Assembly: GCA_021787655.1 (NCBI GenBank)
Contig: JAJYLM010000085.1
Coordinates: forward strand, 1-8,693
DNA length: 8,693 nt
Direction of reading: 5' to 3'
Source: a bacterium
Lineage (GTDB): Bacteria > JAMCPX01
The notes beneath the pieces are model-generated. The model was not told the origin of the DNA and did not search any database. It worked only from the letters and a program-made list of their open reading frames with translations. Position 1 is the first letter of the stretch; each line of letters opens with the position of its first letter. Both the position numbers and the translations under genes were made by a program. Of the stretch, positions 1 through 6,686 are shown one piece after another.

Positions 1-95
1 GTTACCTCGATATAGTAGTCCACCGAATAATGATCTTTGTAATGGATGGTCGGATTCACAGTTCTGCCGCATATTGAACAATAGAGGGCAGGCAT
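1..95 (-). CDS. Unknown Cys-X2-Cys protein, N-terminal fragment
   Basis: Partial gene, cut by the left edge. From the ATG at 95-93 the reading frame stays open for 31 codons and begins MPALYCSICGRTV. The pair Cys6-X2-Cys9 followed by Gly looks like the first half of a zinc ribbon or zinc knuckle. The remaining visible residues are polar and aromatic, rich in Tyr and His. It lies 15 bases after the stop of the LapA/LapB-like gene and in the same frame, so it is probably the next gene of the operon. No clear Shine-Dalgarno precedes the ATG, which suggests coupled translation or a weak site. Too little is visible to name a family, and the matching second cysteine pair, if there is one, lies outside the window. 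Confidence 0.55.
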   Translation of the reverse strand, partial: MPALYCSICGRTVNPTIHYKDHYSVDYYIEV

Positions 96-110
96 GGCAT
101 TGGTGGTACA

Positions 111-1466
111 TTATACAGGCACGTTCCGTATCTTCGGCTGCGCCGGCCTGAAGGATTCAAGCTCTTTACTCGTTTTCAGGATCAGGCTGTCCGGGGTTTG
201 GCACTTCTGGCACTCTGCAGTCCAAACCACGGTCTCGCTGCCGCACCGGTTACACACGTACGGGAACTTCAGCTGCGGACCCCCTGCCTGGATTGATTTC
301 AATTTCTTATAGGCCGCAGCGGTGTCTCCTTTCTTTGCCAAAAGCTCGGCATTGAGCAGTTCAGTCGACGGAATACGGATCCATTTATTGTCGAGATACG
401 AAAGCTGCTCCGCCGCATCGTCAACCATTTCAAGCCTGAGCAGGAGTTTTGCAAACATGATCCTTGTGAGCGCATCGTCCGGGCTGTTCCCCAGGAGCCT
501 CCGGTAGAACCGGATGAGTTCAAAAGGATTGTCGTGTTTCAGGTACATGTCCTCCATCTTGATCAGAAAAACTGCGTGATGGGTCATTGCATAGCCGGCT
601 TCCCACTCCTCGACCGCCTTGGCGGCATCGTTCTTCATGTTCAGGAGTATCTCGCCGCCCGTTAAATAGGTAGGCACGAATCCGGGATTGAGCTTTTTCA
701 CGTCTCCGAGCTTCTTCAGTGCAAGGTCCGCATCCCCGCTGTCCTTGATGGAAAGGGCGTATTTATACTTGAGCTCGCCGAGCCTCTGCCGCTCGCGTTT
801 ATACTCTGCCCCGCCTTTCGCGATCTTCATGACAATCTTGTGGGTCCTGTAGGCCTCTTCCGGCTTACCTGCTGATACGTAGGCGTCCCTCAGCAGCGCG
901 AGAAAACTGATGTTTTCTTCCTCCAGGCTGACCAGCTTCTTCCCGGTATCTATCATGCTGCCGAGCTCATTGCCTGCCGCGTACACCCTGTACAGGAGCA
1001 GCAAAAGTGCTATATTTTCCGGGTCCTGATATTTTATCTTGAGCAAGGTCTTCAATGCGCTCTGGTTGTCTCCGAGCCTGAGGTAACACTCTGCAAGACG
1101 GATGTGGGCATTCATATTCAGGGGATTTTTCCCGGCAGCCTCCATGTAGTAGGATTTTGCCTTTTCAGCATTGCCCTTGAGGGTTTCGAAGTTCCCCTTT
1201 TCTACCAGCGAGTCGCTCTGGGCCTCCTTGCTGGTCTGGTTTTTCCTCTGCCAGTCTCTGTAGACCCTGCTTGCCTCGCGGAAGAGACTCACCATTGCCA
1301 TCAGCAGCATTCCGAGGATGAACGAAGCGATAACGAGGGCCGACGCTGTCGTATGGATCGAGGTCGTCCTCGAGAGGAAAAGGTCTATCTCCTTGCCGTT
1401 GAACAGCGAAAGGTACCCGAACAAGAACAGAATCACAATCAGGAGAAATACCATTGCCTGATACAT
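111..1466 (-). CDS. LapA-LapB-like fusion: membrane-anchored TPR protein with C-terminal zinc ribbon
   Basis: A 451-residue protein. Seen in the sequence: hydrophobic helices at about 5-22 and 41-61, joined by a short linker containing NGKEIDLFL, as in LapA (DUF1049) proteins; a basic juxtamembrane segment at about 63-76; a helical region with TPR-type repeats at about 85-390 (for example around 100-150, 320-360 and 370-392); and a zinc ribbon with Cys405-X2-Cys408 and Cys419-X2-Cys422, matching the rubredoxin-like end of LapB. Known of the family: in E. coli, LapA and LapB are separate neighbouring genes. LapB is an inner-membrane protein whose cytoplasmic TPRs bind FtsH and help degrade LpxC, balancing LPS and phospholipid synthesis. 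Inferred: a cytoplasm-facing scaffold acting in LPS assembly or envelope control. The start follows an AGGAG that overlaps the rlmH stop codon. A more generic TPR role remains possible. Confidence 0.85.
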   Translation of the reverse strand: MYQAMVFLLIVILFLFGYLSLFNGKEIDLFLSRTTSIHTTASALVIASFILGMLLMAMVSLFREASRVYRDWQRKNQTSKEAQSDSLVEKGNFETLKGNAEKAKSYYMEAAGKNPLNMNAHIRLAECYLRLGDNQSALKTLLKIKYQDPENIALLLLLYRVYAAGNELGSMIDTGKKLVSLEEENISFLALLRDAYVSAGKPEEAYRTHKIVMKIAKGGAEYKRERQRLGELKYKYALSIKDSGDADLALKKLGDVKKLNPGFVPTYLTGGEILLNMKNDAAKAVEEWEAGYAMTHHAVFLIKMEDMYLKHDNPFELIRFYRRLLGNSPDDALTRIMFAKLLLRLEMVDDAAEQLSYLDNKWIRIPSTELLNAELLAKKGDTAAAYKKLKSIQAGGPQLKFPYVCNRCGSETVVWTAECQKCQTPDSLILKTSKELESFRPAQPKIRNVPV

Positions 1467-1475
1467 GGTCTGCTC

Positions 1476-1940
1476 CTATTTATGATACGGCAGTCCGTGC
1501 AGTATTGCAAAAGCCCTGTACACCTGTTCTGCAATGACTACCATGGCCAGCTCGTGCGGAAACGTCATACGGGACAACGCCATCGTCTTCTCCGCCTTTT
1601 TTTTTACGGACGTATCAATACCCATTGGTCCACCGATAATTATATTCATAACCTTGATGCCGCTCATTATACGCTTATTGAGGAAGTTTGCAAATGCCCC
1701 GGAGTCCATGACTTCTCCGTCCTTATCGAGGACGATGTTGTAGCAGCCTTCCATCAGGGGGATCAGCTTCTGTGCCTCTTTCTTCATTGCATCGGTCCCG
1801 CTGCCGGAACCCAGCGGTTCCTGTCTGACAGCCTTGACTGCCACCGGGGAATACCTCCGAATCCGTTCAAGGTATCCGTCTGTCAATTCTCTGACGCACG
1901 TGTCTTTCGGTGATCCGACCGAGAGGAGGGTGATGAGCAT
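1476..1940 (-). CDS. rlmH: 23S rRNA (pseudouridine1915-N3)-methyltransferase RlmH
   Basis: A 154-residue SPOUT-class methyltransferase, close to the usual 155 or so. RlmH uses S-adenosylmethionine to methylate pseudouridine 1915 in helix 69 of 23S rRNA on the assembled 70S ribosome, acting as a dimer in the cytoplasm. Seen: N-terminal MLITLLSVG; the cofactor-loop motif IIGGPMG at 101-107; LSRMTFPHE at 122-130; EQVYRA at 138-143; and the family's C-terminal PYHK. I chose the ATG at 1940-1938 because it matches the usual N-terminus; the frame could open at 1976 but those extra residues do not look like the family. It begins 2 bases after the rsfS stop with only a weak Shine-Dalgarno, so coupled translation is likely. 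A run of nine A residues (coding strand) spans codons 112-115. Confidence 0.95.
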   Translation of the reverse strand: MLITLLSVGSPKDTCVRELTDGYLERIRRYSPVAVKAVRQEPLGSGSGTDAMKKEAQKLIPLMEGCYNIVLDKDGEVMDSGAFANFLNKRIMSGIKVMNIIIGGPMGIDTSVKKKAEKTMALSRMTFPHELAMVVIAEQVYRAFAILHGLPYHK

Positions 1941-1942
1941 GC

Positions 1943-2290
1943 TCAGTCTATGACAGCCCGCTGCGCATCGGCCCACAGACCGTCGATGTCATAGTACGAC
2001 CGCAGGTGGCTGAGGAAGATGTGCACGACGATATCGCCGTAATCCAGGACCACCCAGGCTCCGGTCTGCTCTCCTTCCACACCCTGGGGACGCACGCCCG
2101 CCTGAGCGAGTACATCGCGGAGATGACCTGCAACGGCCCGGGACTGGCGTTCCGACTGTACGGAACAGATGACAAAATAGTCCGCGACGCTGGTATGCCC
2201 GCGCATATCAATGACAACGACATCCTGCGCCAGCTTATCGGATAAGAGTGCTGTGATCTTCTTGATACGATCCGGGGTAGGACTACGAAT
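1943..2290 (-). CDS. rsfS: Ribosomal silencing factor RsfS, with apparent AUU start
   Basis: A 115-residue protein when read from AUU at 2290-2288. RsfS binds ribosomal protein L14 (uL14) on the large subunit and blocks joining to the small subunit when nutrients run low. Seen: VIDMRG at 26-31, SVADYFVICS at 35-44, the central EG at 72-73, WVVLDYGDIVVHIF at 79-92 and YYDIDGLWADA at 99-109, all matching the family. No ATG, GTG or TTG lies in frame near the expected N-terminus. AUU is the best candidate because AAAGGAG at 2307-2301 sits 10 bases upstream and the length fits. In-frame ATGs at 2395 and 2362 and TTGs at 2398 and 2368 would overlap nadD by about 80-116 bases and add an arginine-rich segment unlike RsfS. 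The gene overlaps the nadD end by 8 bases. The family call is very secure; the start is less so. Confidence 0.92.
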   Translation of the reverse strand: MRSPTPDRIKKITALLSDKLAQDVVVIDMRGHTSVADYFVICSVQSERQSRAVAGHLRDVLAQAGVRPQGVEGEQTGAWVVLDYGDIVVHIFLSHLRSYYDIDGLWADAQRAVID

Positions 2291-2930
2291 GGTACAGGTT
2301 CTCCTTTGCGATATATTCCAGCACCGGATCCGGCGTGAGATACCGTATCGACCGGCGGTCATGAACAAGCGAGCGTATCCGGCTCGACGAGACATCAAGC
2401 ACCGGGAGAAACAACAGGTAAACCTTTTTACCGCTCGTATGCATCAGGATTCCTTCTGACTTTTCATACCAGAATTTGTCCTTGAAATCAACTGGCACAA
2501 GCTGCTCAAGGTTTCCAAGGACTGCATGTCTCGTTACCACGACCATGTTGCACAGGGAAAAGAGCAGGGACGGATCATGCCAGGAATCGATGCGGGCAAA
2601 ATCGTCCTCGCCAAGGATGAAATACAGATCCTCACCGCTCCCGTATTTTTCATACAGCGCCTGCATGGTCCTGACGCTGTACGACGGTGCCGGGAGCCGT
2701 TCCTCAATATCCTCGAGTTCAAAACCGGGATTGTTTCCGATCGCCAGGGCTGTCATGGCCTTCCGGTGACGGTAGTCCAGGAGCGACGGCGCAGGTTTGT
2801 GCGGGGGAACGTATGTCGGTATGAACAGGACCTTATCGAGCGAGAATGCCTGCCGGACCTCTTCCGCGACCCGCAGGTGGCCGATATGGACAGGATTGAA
2901 GCTGCCTCCGAGTATTCCCATTCCGCTCAT
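2283..2930 (-). CDS. nadD: Nicotinate-nucleotide adenylyltransferase NadD
   Basis: A 215-residue enzyme, normal for the family. It joins ATP and nicotinate mononucleotide to give deamido-NAD and pyrophosphate in NAD synthesis in the cytoplasm. Seen: the nucleotidyltransferase signature GGSFNPVHIGHL at 8-19, with the catalytic pair His15 and His18; PPHK at 42-45; PSYSVRTM at 82-89; FILGEDDFARIDSWHD at 104-119; the phosphate-binding SSSRIR at 181-186, matching the usual ISSSxIR motif; and the C-terminal YIAKENLY. The start at 2930 has GGGAG 10 bases upstream; a second ATG at residue 4 could be used instead. It follows proA after 7 bases. Its 3' end carries the rsfS ribosome binding site and overlaps the first codons of that gene. 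NadD and RsfS genes are neighbours in many bacteria. Confidence 0.96.
   Translation of the reverse strand: MSGMGILGGSFNPVHIGHLRVAEEVRQAFSLDKVLFIPTYVPPHKPAPSLLDYRHRKAMTALAIGNNPGFELEDIEERLPAPSYSVRTMQALYEKYGSGEDLYFILGEDDFARIDSWHDPSLLFSLCNMVVVTRHAVLGNLEQLVPVDFKDKFWYEKSEGILMHTSGKKVYLLFLPVLDVSSSRIRSLVHDRRSIRYLTPDPVLEYIAKENLYHS
2301..2307 (-). promoter_or_regulatory. Strong Shine-Dalgarno for rsfS inside the end of nadD
   Basis: The minus strand reads AAAGGAG here, within the last codons of nadD. Ten bases later comes ATT (2290-2288), which opens the rsfS frame. This site decides the start choice, because no standard start codon follows it in the rsfS frame. Confidence 0.65.
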
Positions 2931-2937
2931 ACCGTAG

Positions 2938-4191
2938 TTACTCCCGTATCTGGCCGTTTCCCATGATGACGAACTTCTGCGCGGTCAGTTCCTCGAGCCC
3001 CATAGGTCCGAACGCATGCAGCTTTGACGTGGAGATGCCGATCTCCGCACCGAGTCCGAGCTGGAAGCCGTCGCTGAACCTGGTGGAAGCATTGACCAGC
3101 ACTGTCGACGAATCAACCTCGCGGAGAAACCGCATGGAATTCCCGACGTTCTTCGTGACGATGGAATCCGTGTGGTGCGAACCGTAATGGTTGATATGTT
3201 CGATCGCCTGATCGAGAGAGTCCACGACCCTGACCGACAGGATCAGATCGAGGTACTCGGTAAACCAGTCTTCCTCGGTCGCACGCCGTACGTCCGGGAC
3301 GATGTGCACGGTTTTTTCGCAGCCGCGTATCTCGACCCCTGCTTTCCTGTACCGGTCGATCATTGCGGGCAGGAATTCTGCGGCACTGTCCTTGTGCACG
3401 AGCAGCGTTTCCATGGCATTGCACACGCCCGGCCGCTGCACCTTGGCATTGAAGCAAATGCTTTCCGCCATAGCGGGATCTGCATCTGCATCGACGAAGA
3501 CGTGGCAGATACCTTTATAGTGTTTCAATACCGGGATCCGTGAATGCTCGGCAACAGCGCGAATCAGTCCCTCGCCGCCCCGGGGTATGACCAGATCGAT
3601 GAGTTCGTCCTGCTTCAAAAAATCATACAGCACGTCCTTGTCCGGAGTATCGATCAACTGGATAGCTTCCCGCGGAAGCGACGCACGCTCCAGGGCATCC
3701 GACAGGAGGCCGGCGATCGCCCTGTTCGAATGAAGTGCCTCGGATCCTCCCTTGAGAATGACGGCGTTGCCCGATTTGATGCACAGTGCCGACGCGTCCG
3801 CAGTAACGTTTGGCCGGGATTCGTAGATCATCAGGATGACCCCGAGCGGGATTCGCATCCTGCCGACCAGCAATCCATTGGGCCGTGTCCACGCCCTGAT
3901 GATCTCGCCGACAGGGTCCCGCAGTGCGCGGACCTCCAGGATGCTGTCCGCCATGGACTTGATCGTCTTTTCCGTGATGGCGAGCCGATCCAGAAAAGCA
4001 GCCGGCAGACCCTGCGCGCGGGCGTTCTCCATATCGACGGCATTGGCCTTCATGATCGCCGTGCGCTGTTCCATGAGACTGTCTGCCATGCTCCTGAGTG
4101 CCTGGTCTTTCTTTGCCGTGCCGGCAGCACCCACGATCAGACCGGCTTTTTTCGCCCTTCGTGCCCTGTCCGTTACATCGTTTTTATTCAT
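2938..4191 (-). CDS. proA: Gamma-glutamyl phosphate reductase (glutamate-5-semialdehyde dehydrogenase) ProA
   Basis: A 417-residue cytoplasmic enzyme of full length. It reduces L-glutamyl 5-phosphate with NADPH to glutamate 5-semialdehyde, the second step of proline synthesis, taking the product of ProB next door. Seen: IPLGVILMIYESRPNVT at 114-130; the nucleotide-binding stretch KSGNAVILKGGSEA at 139-152; VIPRGGEGLIRAV at 201-213; the catalytic cysteine Cys257 in VQRPGVCNAMETL; HYGSHHTDSI at 335-344; and the conserved FSDGFQLGLGAEIGIST at 372-388 followed by KLHAFGPMGLEELT. The ATG is preceded by AGGAGAAGGA, a strong ribosome binding site, 21 bases after the proB stop. No key residue appears missing. 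Confidence 0.97.
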   Translation of the reverse strand: MNKNDVTDRARRAKKAGLIVGAAGTAKKDQALRSMADSLMEQRTAIMKANAVDMENARAQGLPAAFLDRLAITEKTIKSMADSILEVRALRDPVGEIIRAWTRPNGLLVGRMRIPLGVILMIYESRPNVTADASALCIKSGNAVILKGGSEALHSNRAIAGLLSDALERASLPREAIQLIDTPDKDVLYDFLKQDELIDLVIPRGGEGLIRAVAEHSRIPVLKHYKGICHVFVDADADPAMAESICFNAKVQRPGVCNAMETLLVHKDSAAEFLPAMIDRYRKAGVEIRGCEKTVHIVPDVRRATEEDWFTEYLDLILSVRVVDSLDQAIEHINHYGSHHTDSIVTKNVGNSMRFLREVDSSTVLVNASTRFSDGFQLGLGAEIGISTSKLHAFGPMGLEELTAQKFVIMGNGQIRE

Positions 4192-4212
4192 GACACCGAT
4201 CCTTCTCCTGCT

Positions 4213-5349
4213 TCATTCTTCTCTTCCCAAAACGGGCGAAGGGTCCGTCAAGATGAGGTTGTCCCTGTGGATCACTTCATCCCCTTTGGAATAACCAAGC
4301 GACCCGTTTATCTGCGACGATCGTTTGCCCTTGATCATGCCGATCTCGGACACCGAGTAATTGGTAATACCCCTGCCGATCTCCCGTCCGCGGACATCCG
4401 CGATGCTGACGACACCGCCCTGTTTGAAGGTGCCGCTGACGCCGAGGATACCTGCAGCGAGCAGGCTCTTGTCTTTCCGCACGGCAGACAGGGCGCCGTC
4501 GTCGATCGTTATGATGCCCGACGATTTGAGGAGAAGGCTGACCCATTTCTTTGCACCGCTGATCTTGTGCTGTGCAGCTGCAACCGTCGTACCGATCCGC
4601 GGGCCGGTCCCCCGTTCAAACTGATCGACCAGTTTTGTCACGATACCGCCCGTCCTCCCGTTTGCTATGGTCGTGCTGATCCCTATCCGGGCGAGCTGGC
4701 GTGCTGCGGATATCTTTGTTTTGATCCCGCCGACCCCGTACCTGCTCCTGCCCTCGTCAAAGCTCCGGTAGTGCTCGATGTGCTGTATTTCGCTGACGGG
4801 CTTTGCGTCGCTGTTCGTGTGGGGGTCTTTATCGAAGATAGCGTCTATATTGCTGAGGATGATAAGCCTGTCAGCATTGACCATGGCCGCGACCATGGCG
4901 GACAGTGTGTCATTGTCGCCCACCTTGATCTCGTCCACTGCGATGGTATCATTTTCGTTCACCACGGGGACAAACCCCTGTTCGAGCATCAGGTCCATGG
5001 ACCGCCGTGCGTTCAGGTAACGCTGACGATCCATGAAGTCCTCGTGTGTCAGGAGTACCTGCGTGACGATCCTTTTGTACGGGCGGAAACTGGCGGTATA
5101 CGCATTGATGAGCAGGGGCTGTCCGATGCTGGAGAGCACCTGCTTATGGGGTAGAGTGTCCGGTGCAAGCGATGAGCCTGCGAGGGAACTGCCGAACGCG
5201 ATCGCGCCCGACGAAACGACGATGACCGCGTATCCCCGGTCGATGACGCGCGAGACGTCCTTCGCAAACGCCTTGAACCTGACGGGGTCCGGCTTGCCGC
5301 TGCCCAGTGTCAGGACTGAACTTCCTATTTTAACGACCAGCTTTTTCAT
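4213..5349 (-). CDS. proB: Glutamate 5-kinase ProB (kinase plus PUA domain)
   Basis: A 378-residue protein of usual length. It phosphorylates L-glutamate with ATP to glutamyl 5-phosphate, the first and normally proline-inhibited step of proline synthesis. Seen: an amino-acid kinase domain at about 1-260, with VVKIGSSVL at 5-13, VVSSGAIAFG at 44-53, VPVVNENDTI at 127-136, GDNDTLSAMVA at 144-154 and YGVGGIKTKISAA at 204-216; then a C-terminal PUA domain at about 275-360, containing DDGA at 283-286 and the AAGILGVSG stretch at 298-306. Many ProB enzymes have this two-domain form. Its ATG overlaps the obgE stop as ATGA, so the two genes are probably translationally coupled, and proA follows after 21 bases. 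Allosteric control by proline is inferred from the family. Confidence 0.97.
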   Translation of the reverse strand: MKKLVVKIGSSVLTLGSGKPDPVRFKAFAKDVSRVIDRGYAVIVVSSGAIAFGSSLAGSSLAPDTLPHKQVLSSIGQPLLINAYTASFRPYKRIVTQVLLTHEDFMDRQRYLNARRSMDLMLEQGFVPVVNENDTIAVDEIKVGDNDTLSAMVAAMVNADRLIILSNIDAIFDKDPHTNSDAKPVSEIQHIEHYRSFDEGRSRYGVGGIKTKISAARQLARIGISTTIANGRTGGIVTKLVDQFERGTGPRIGTTVAAAQHKISGAKKWVSLLLKSSGIITIDDGALSAVRKDKSLLAAGILGVSGTFKQGGVVSIADVRGREIGRGITNYSVSEIGMIKGKRSSQINGSLGYSKGDEVIHRDNLILTDPSPVLGREE

Positions 5350-6350
5350 ACCTGCTTTGTGGTCTCCAGCCTTCGCACGATCTCATCGACGAGCATGACA
5401 ATGCCCTCTCCGCTCACGCAGGACACGGGGAAGAGATCGATGGCGTGCGCCCTGAAGGTTTCTTTATAATCGATTAATCTGTCCCTGACAACAGGAATAT
5501 CGATTTTATTCATGACGACGATCTGCTCTTTTTTGATCAGGGACCCGCTGTAGCTCTTCAGTTCGTTGTTGATGATCCGGTAATCGTTGTACGGATCGCT
5601 GTCCCGCGTCGCATCCAGGATGTGGATGATGAGTTTTGTCCTCTCGATGTGCTTCAGAAACTGGTCCCCCAGTCCCTTGCCGTGATGCGCTCCTTCGATC
5701 AGTCCCGGAATGTCCGCGACAACGAAACTCTTCTCGTCCTTATAGCGTACGATACCGAGGATCGGTGCAATGGTGGTGAAGGGATAATCAGCGACCCGCG
5801 GATGCGCATTGGATATCCGCTTGATGAGACTGGATTTCCCCACATTCGGAAATCCGACAAGCCCTGCGTCGGCGAGGAGCTTCAGTTCAAGCCGTATGTG
5901 CCGCTGTTCCCCGGGTGCTCCGGGCTCGGATTCGAGCGGGACCTGGTGCGTGGAACTGACGAACCGCGCATTTCCTTTTCCCCCCTTGCCGCCCTTTGCA
6001 ATGACGGCCTCCTGGTCCGGGTGCGAGAGATCGGCAATGAGCGAACCGGTGCGAGTATCGAAGATCTGCGTACCCACCGGCACGTCGATGATGCGGTCCT
6101 CGCCGTTGCGGCCGTACATCTTTTTGCCTTTGCCGTGAACGCCGTTTTTGGCCCGGTAATGCCGCACGTACCTGAAATCGACAAGGGTAAACAACCGGAG
6201 CGAACTGCGGACAATGATGTTCCCGCCGTTGCCCCCGTCGCCGCCGTCGGGCCCTCCCCGGGGTATGTACTTTTCTCTCCTGAAGCTGACGCAGCCGTTT
6301 CCGCCGCTGCCCGCCTTCACATCGATCTCTGCAGTATCAATGAATTTCAT
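5346..6350 (-). CDS. obgE: Obg-family GTPase (CgtA/ObgE)
   Basis: A 334-residue essential-type GTPase that binds the large ribosomal subunit, aids its late assembly and in several bacteria responds to (p)ppGpp. Seen: the glycine-rich Obg fold at about 1-157 (VKAGSGGNGCVSFRREKYIP at 11-30, then GGPDGGDGGNGG at 32-43 and GGKGGKGNARF at 120-130); then the G domain with G1 GFPNVGKSS at 166-174, G2 FTTIAPILG at 191-199, G3 DIPGLIEGA at 213-221, G4 NKID at 281-284 and G5 SCVSGEG at 310-316. It ends soon after the G domain, so the variable C-terminal OCT extension found in some Obg proteins is absent. MKFIDTAEI is the normal family N-terminus, which fixes the start. No clear Shine-Dalgarno lies at normal spacing, and a terminator-like hairpin ends about 10 bases upstream of the start codon. 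Confidence 0.97.
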   Translation of the reverse strand: MKFIDTAEIDVKAGSGGNGCVSFRREKYIPRGGPDGGDGGNGGNIIVRSSLRLFTLVDFRYVRHYRAKNGVHGKGKKMYGRNGEDRIIDVPVGTQIFDTRTGSLIADLSHPDQEAVIAKGGKGGKGNARFVSSTHQVPLESEPGAPGEQRHIRLELKLLADAGLVGFPNVGKSSLIKRISNAHPRVADYPFTTIAPILGIVRYKDEKSFVVADIPGLIEGAHHGKGLGDQFLKHIERTKLIIHILDATRDSDPYNDYRIINNELKSYSGSLIKKEQIVVMNKIDIPVVRDRLIDYKETFRAHAIDLFPVSCVSGEGIVMLVDEIVRRLETTKQV

Positions 6351-6360
6351 GGATTAAACC

Positions 6361-6390
6361 AAACAAAAATCCCCCTTCACAAAAGGGGGA
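6361..6390 (-). terminator. Intrinsic terminator or attenuator between rpmA and obgE
   Basis: Read on the minus strand, an 8-base stem (TCCCCCTT pairing with AAGGGGGA) encloses a 5-base loop, and TTTTTGTTT follows directly. This is the shape of a Rho-independent terminator pointing along the operon. The stem has five G-C pairs, so it may be partly leaky. On the plus strand no T-run follows the stem, so it would act in one direction only. It lies after rpmA and only about 10 bases before the obgE start codon, so a promoter between the two does not fit. Downstream transcription probably relies on read-through or on a promoter within rpmA or rplU. Confidence 0.7.
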
Positions 6391-6425
6391 CCCGGAAAAT
6401 GCAATGATTGTGTCACTGCCCGTAA

Positions 6426-6677
6426 TCACGCAGGGATTACGTGGACAGTCACCTTGTCGCTTGAGTGCGTGAACTTCACGACACCGTCCTTGAGGGCGAA
6501 TATCGTAAAATCTTTACCAAGACCCGTATTCTTTCCTGCCTTAAACTTCTCGCCGACCTGCCTGACAATGATATTCCCGGCCTTGGCTGTCTGACCGCCA
6601 AAAAGCTTCACGCCGCGTCTTTGTCCCTGGCTATCCCTTCCGTTGACCGAACTGCTCTGTCCTTTTTTATGTGCCAT
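6426..6677 (-). CDS. rpmA: 50S ribosomal protein L27 (bL27)
   Basis: An 83-residue ribosomal protein, the usual size. Its N-terminal tail reaches the peptidyl-transferase centre and helps place the tRNA acceptor ends. Seen: MAHKKG at the start, NGRDS at 12-16, then VKLFGGQTAKAGNIIVRQ at 23-40, and GKDFTIFALKDGVVKF at 54-69. The protein begins directly with MAHKKG, so it lacks the cleaved N-terminal extension known from Firmicutes. A GAGGTG ribosome binding site overlaps the rplU stop codon and lies five bases before the ATG. The gap to rplU is 9 bases, the standard arrangement. The terminator-like hairpin follows about 36 bases after its stop. Confidence 0.97.
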   Translation of the reverse strand: MAHKKGQSSSVNGRDSQGQRRGVKLFGGQTAKAGNIIVRQVGEKFKAGKNTGLGKDFTIFALKDGVVKFTHSSDKVTVHVIPA

Positions 6678-6686
6678 GAGAACACC

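Noticed and set aside
1104..1913. A 269-codon plus-strand frame over the LapA/LapB-like gene and rlmH
   Set aside because: Antisense to well-supported genes; the translation shows no family features.
1941..1976. Upstream start for rlmH
   Set aside because: The extra residues overlap the end of rsfS and do not resemble the conserved RlmH N-terminus, which begins at the ATG at 1940.
3544..5154. A 536-codon open frame on the plus strand across proA and proB
   Set aside because: It is antisense to two unmistakable genes, has no recognisable domain and a composition typical of a shadow frame, and no ribosome binding site stood out.
5622..6407. A 261-codon plus-strand frame opposite obgE
   Set aside because: Shadow of the glycine-rich Obg coding sequence; no domain and no promoter signal seen.
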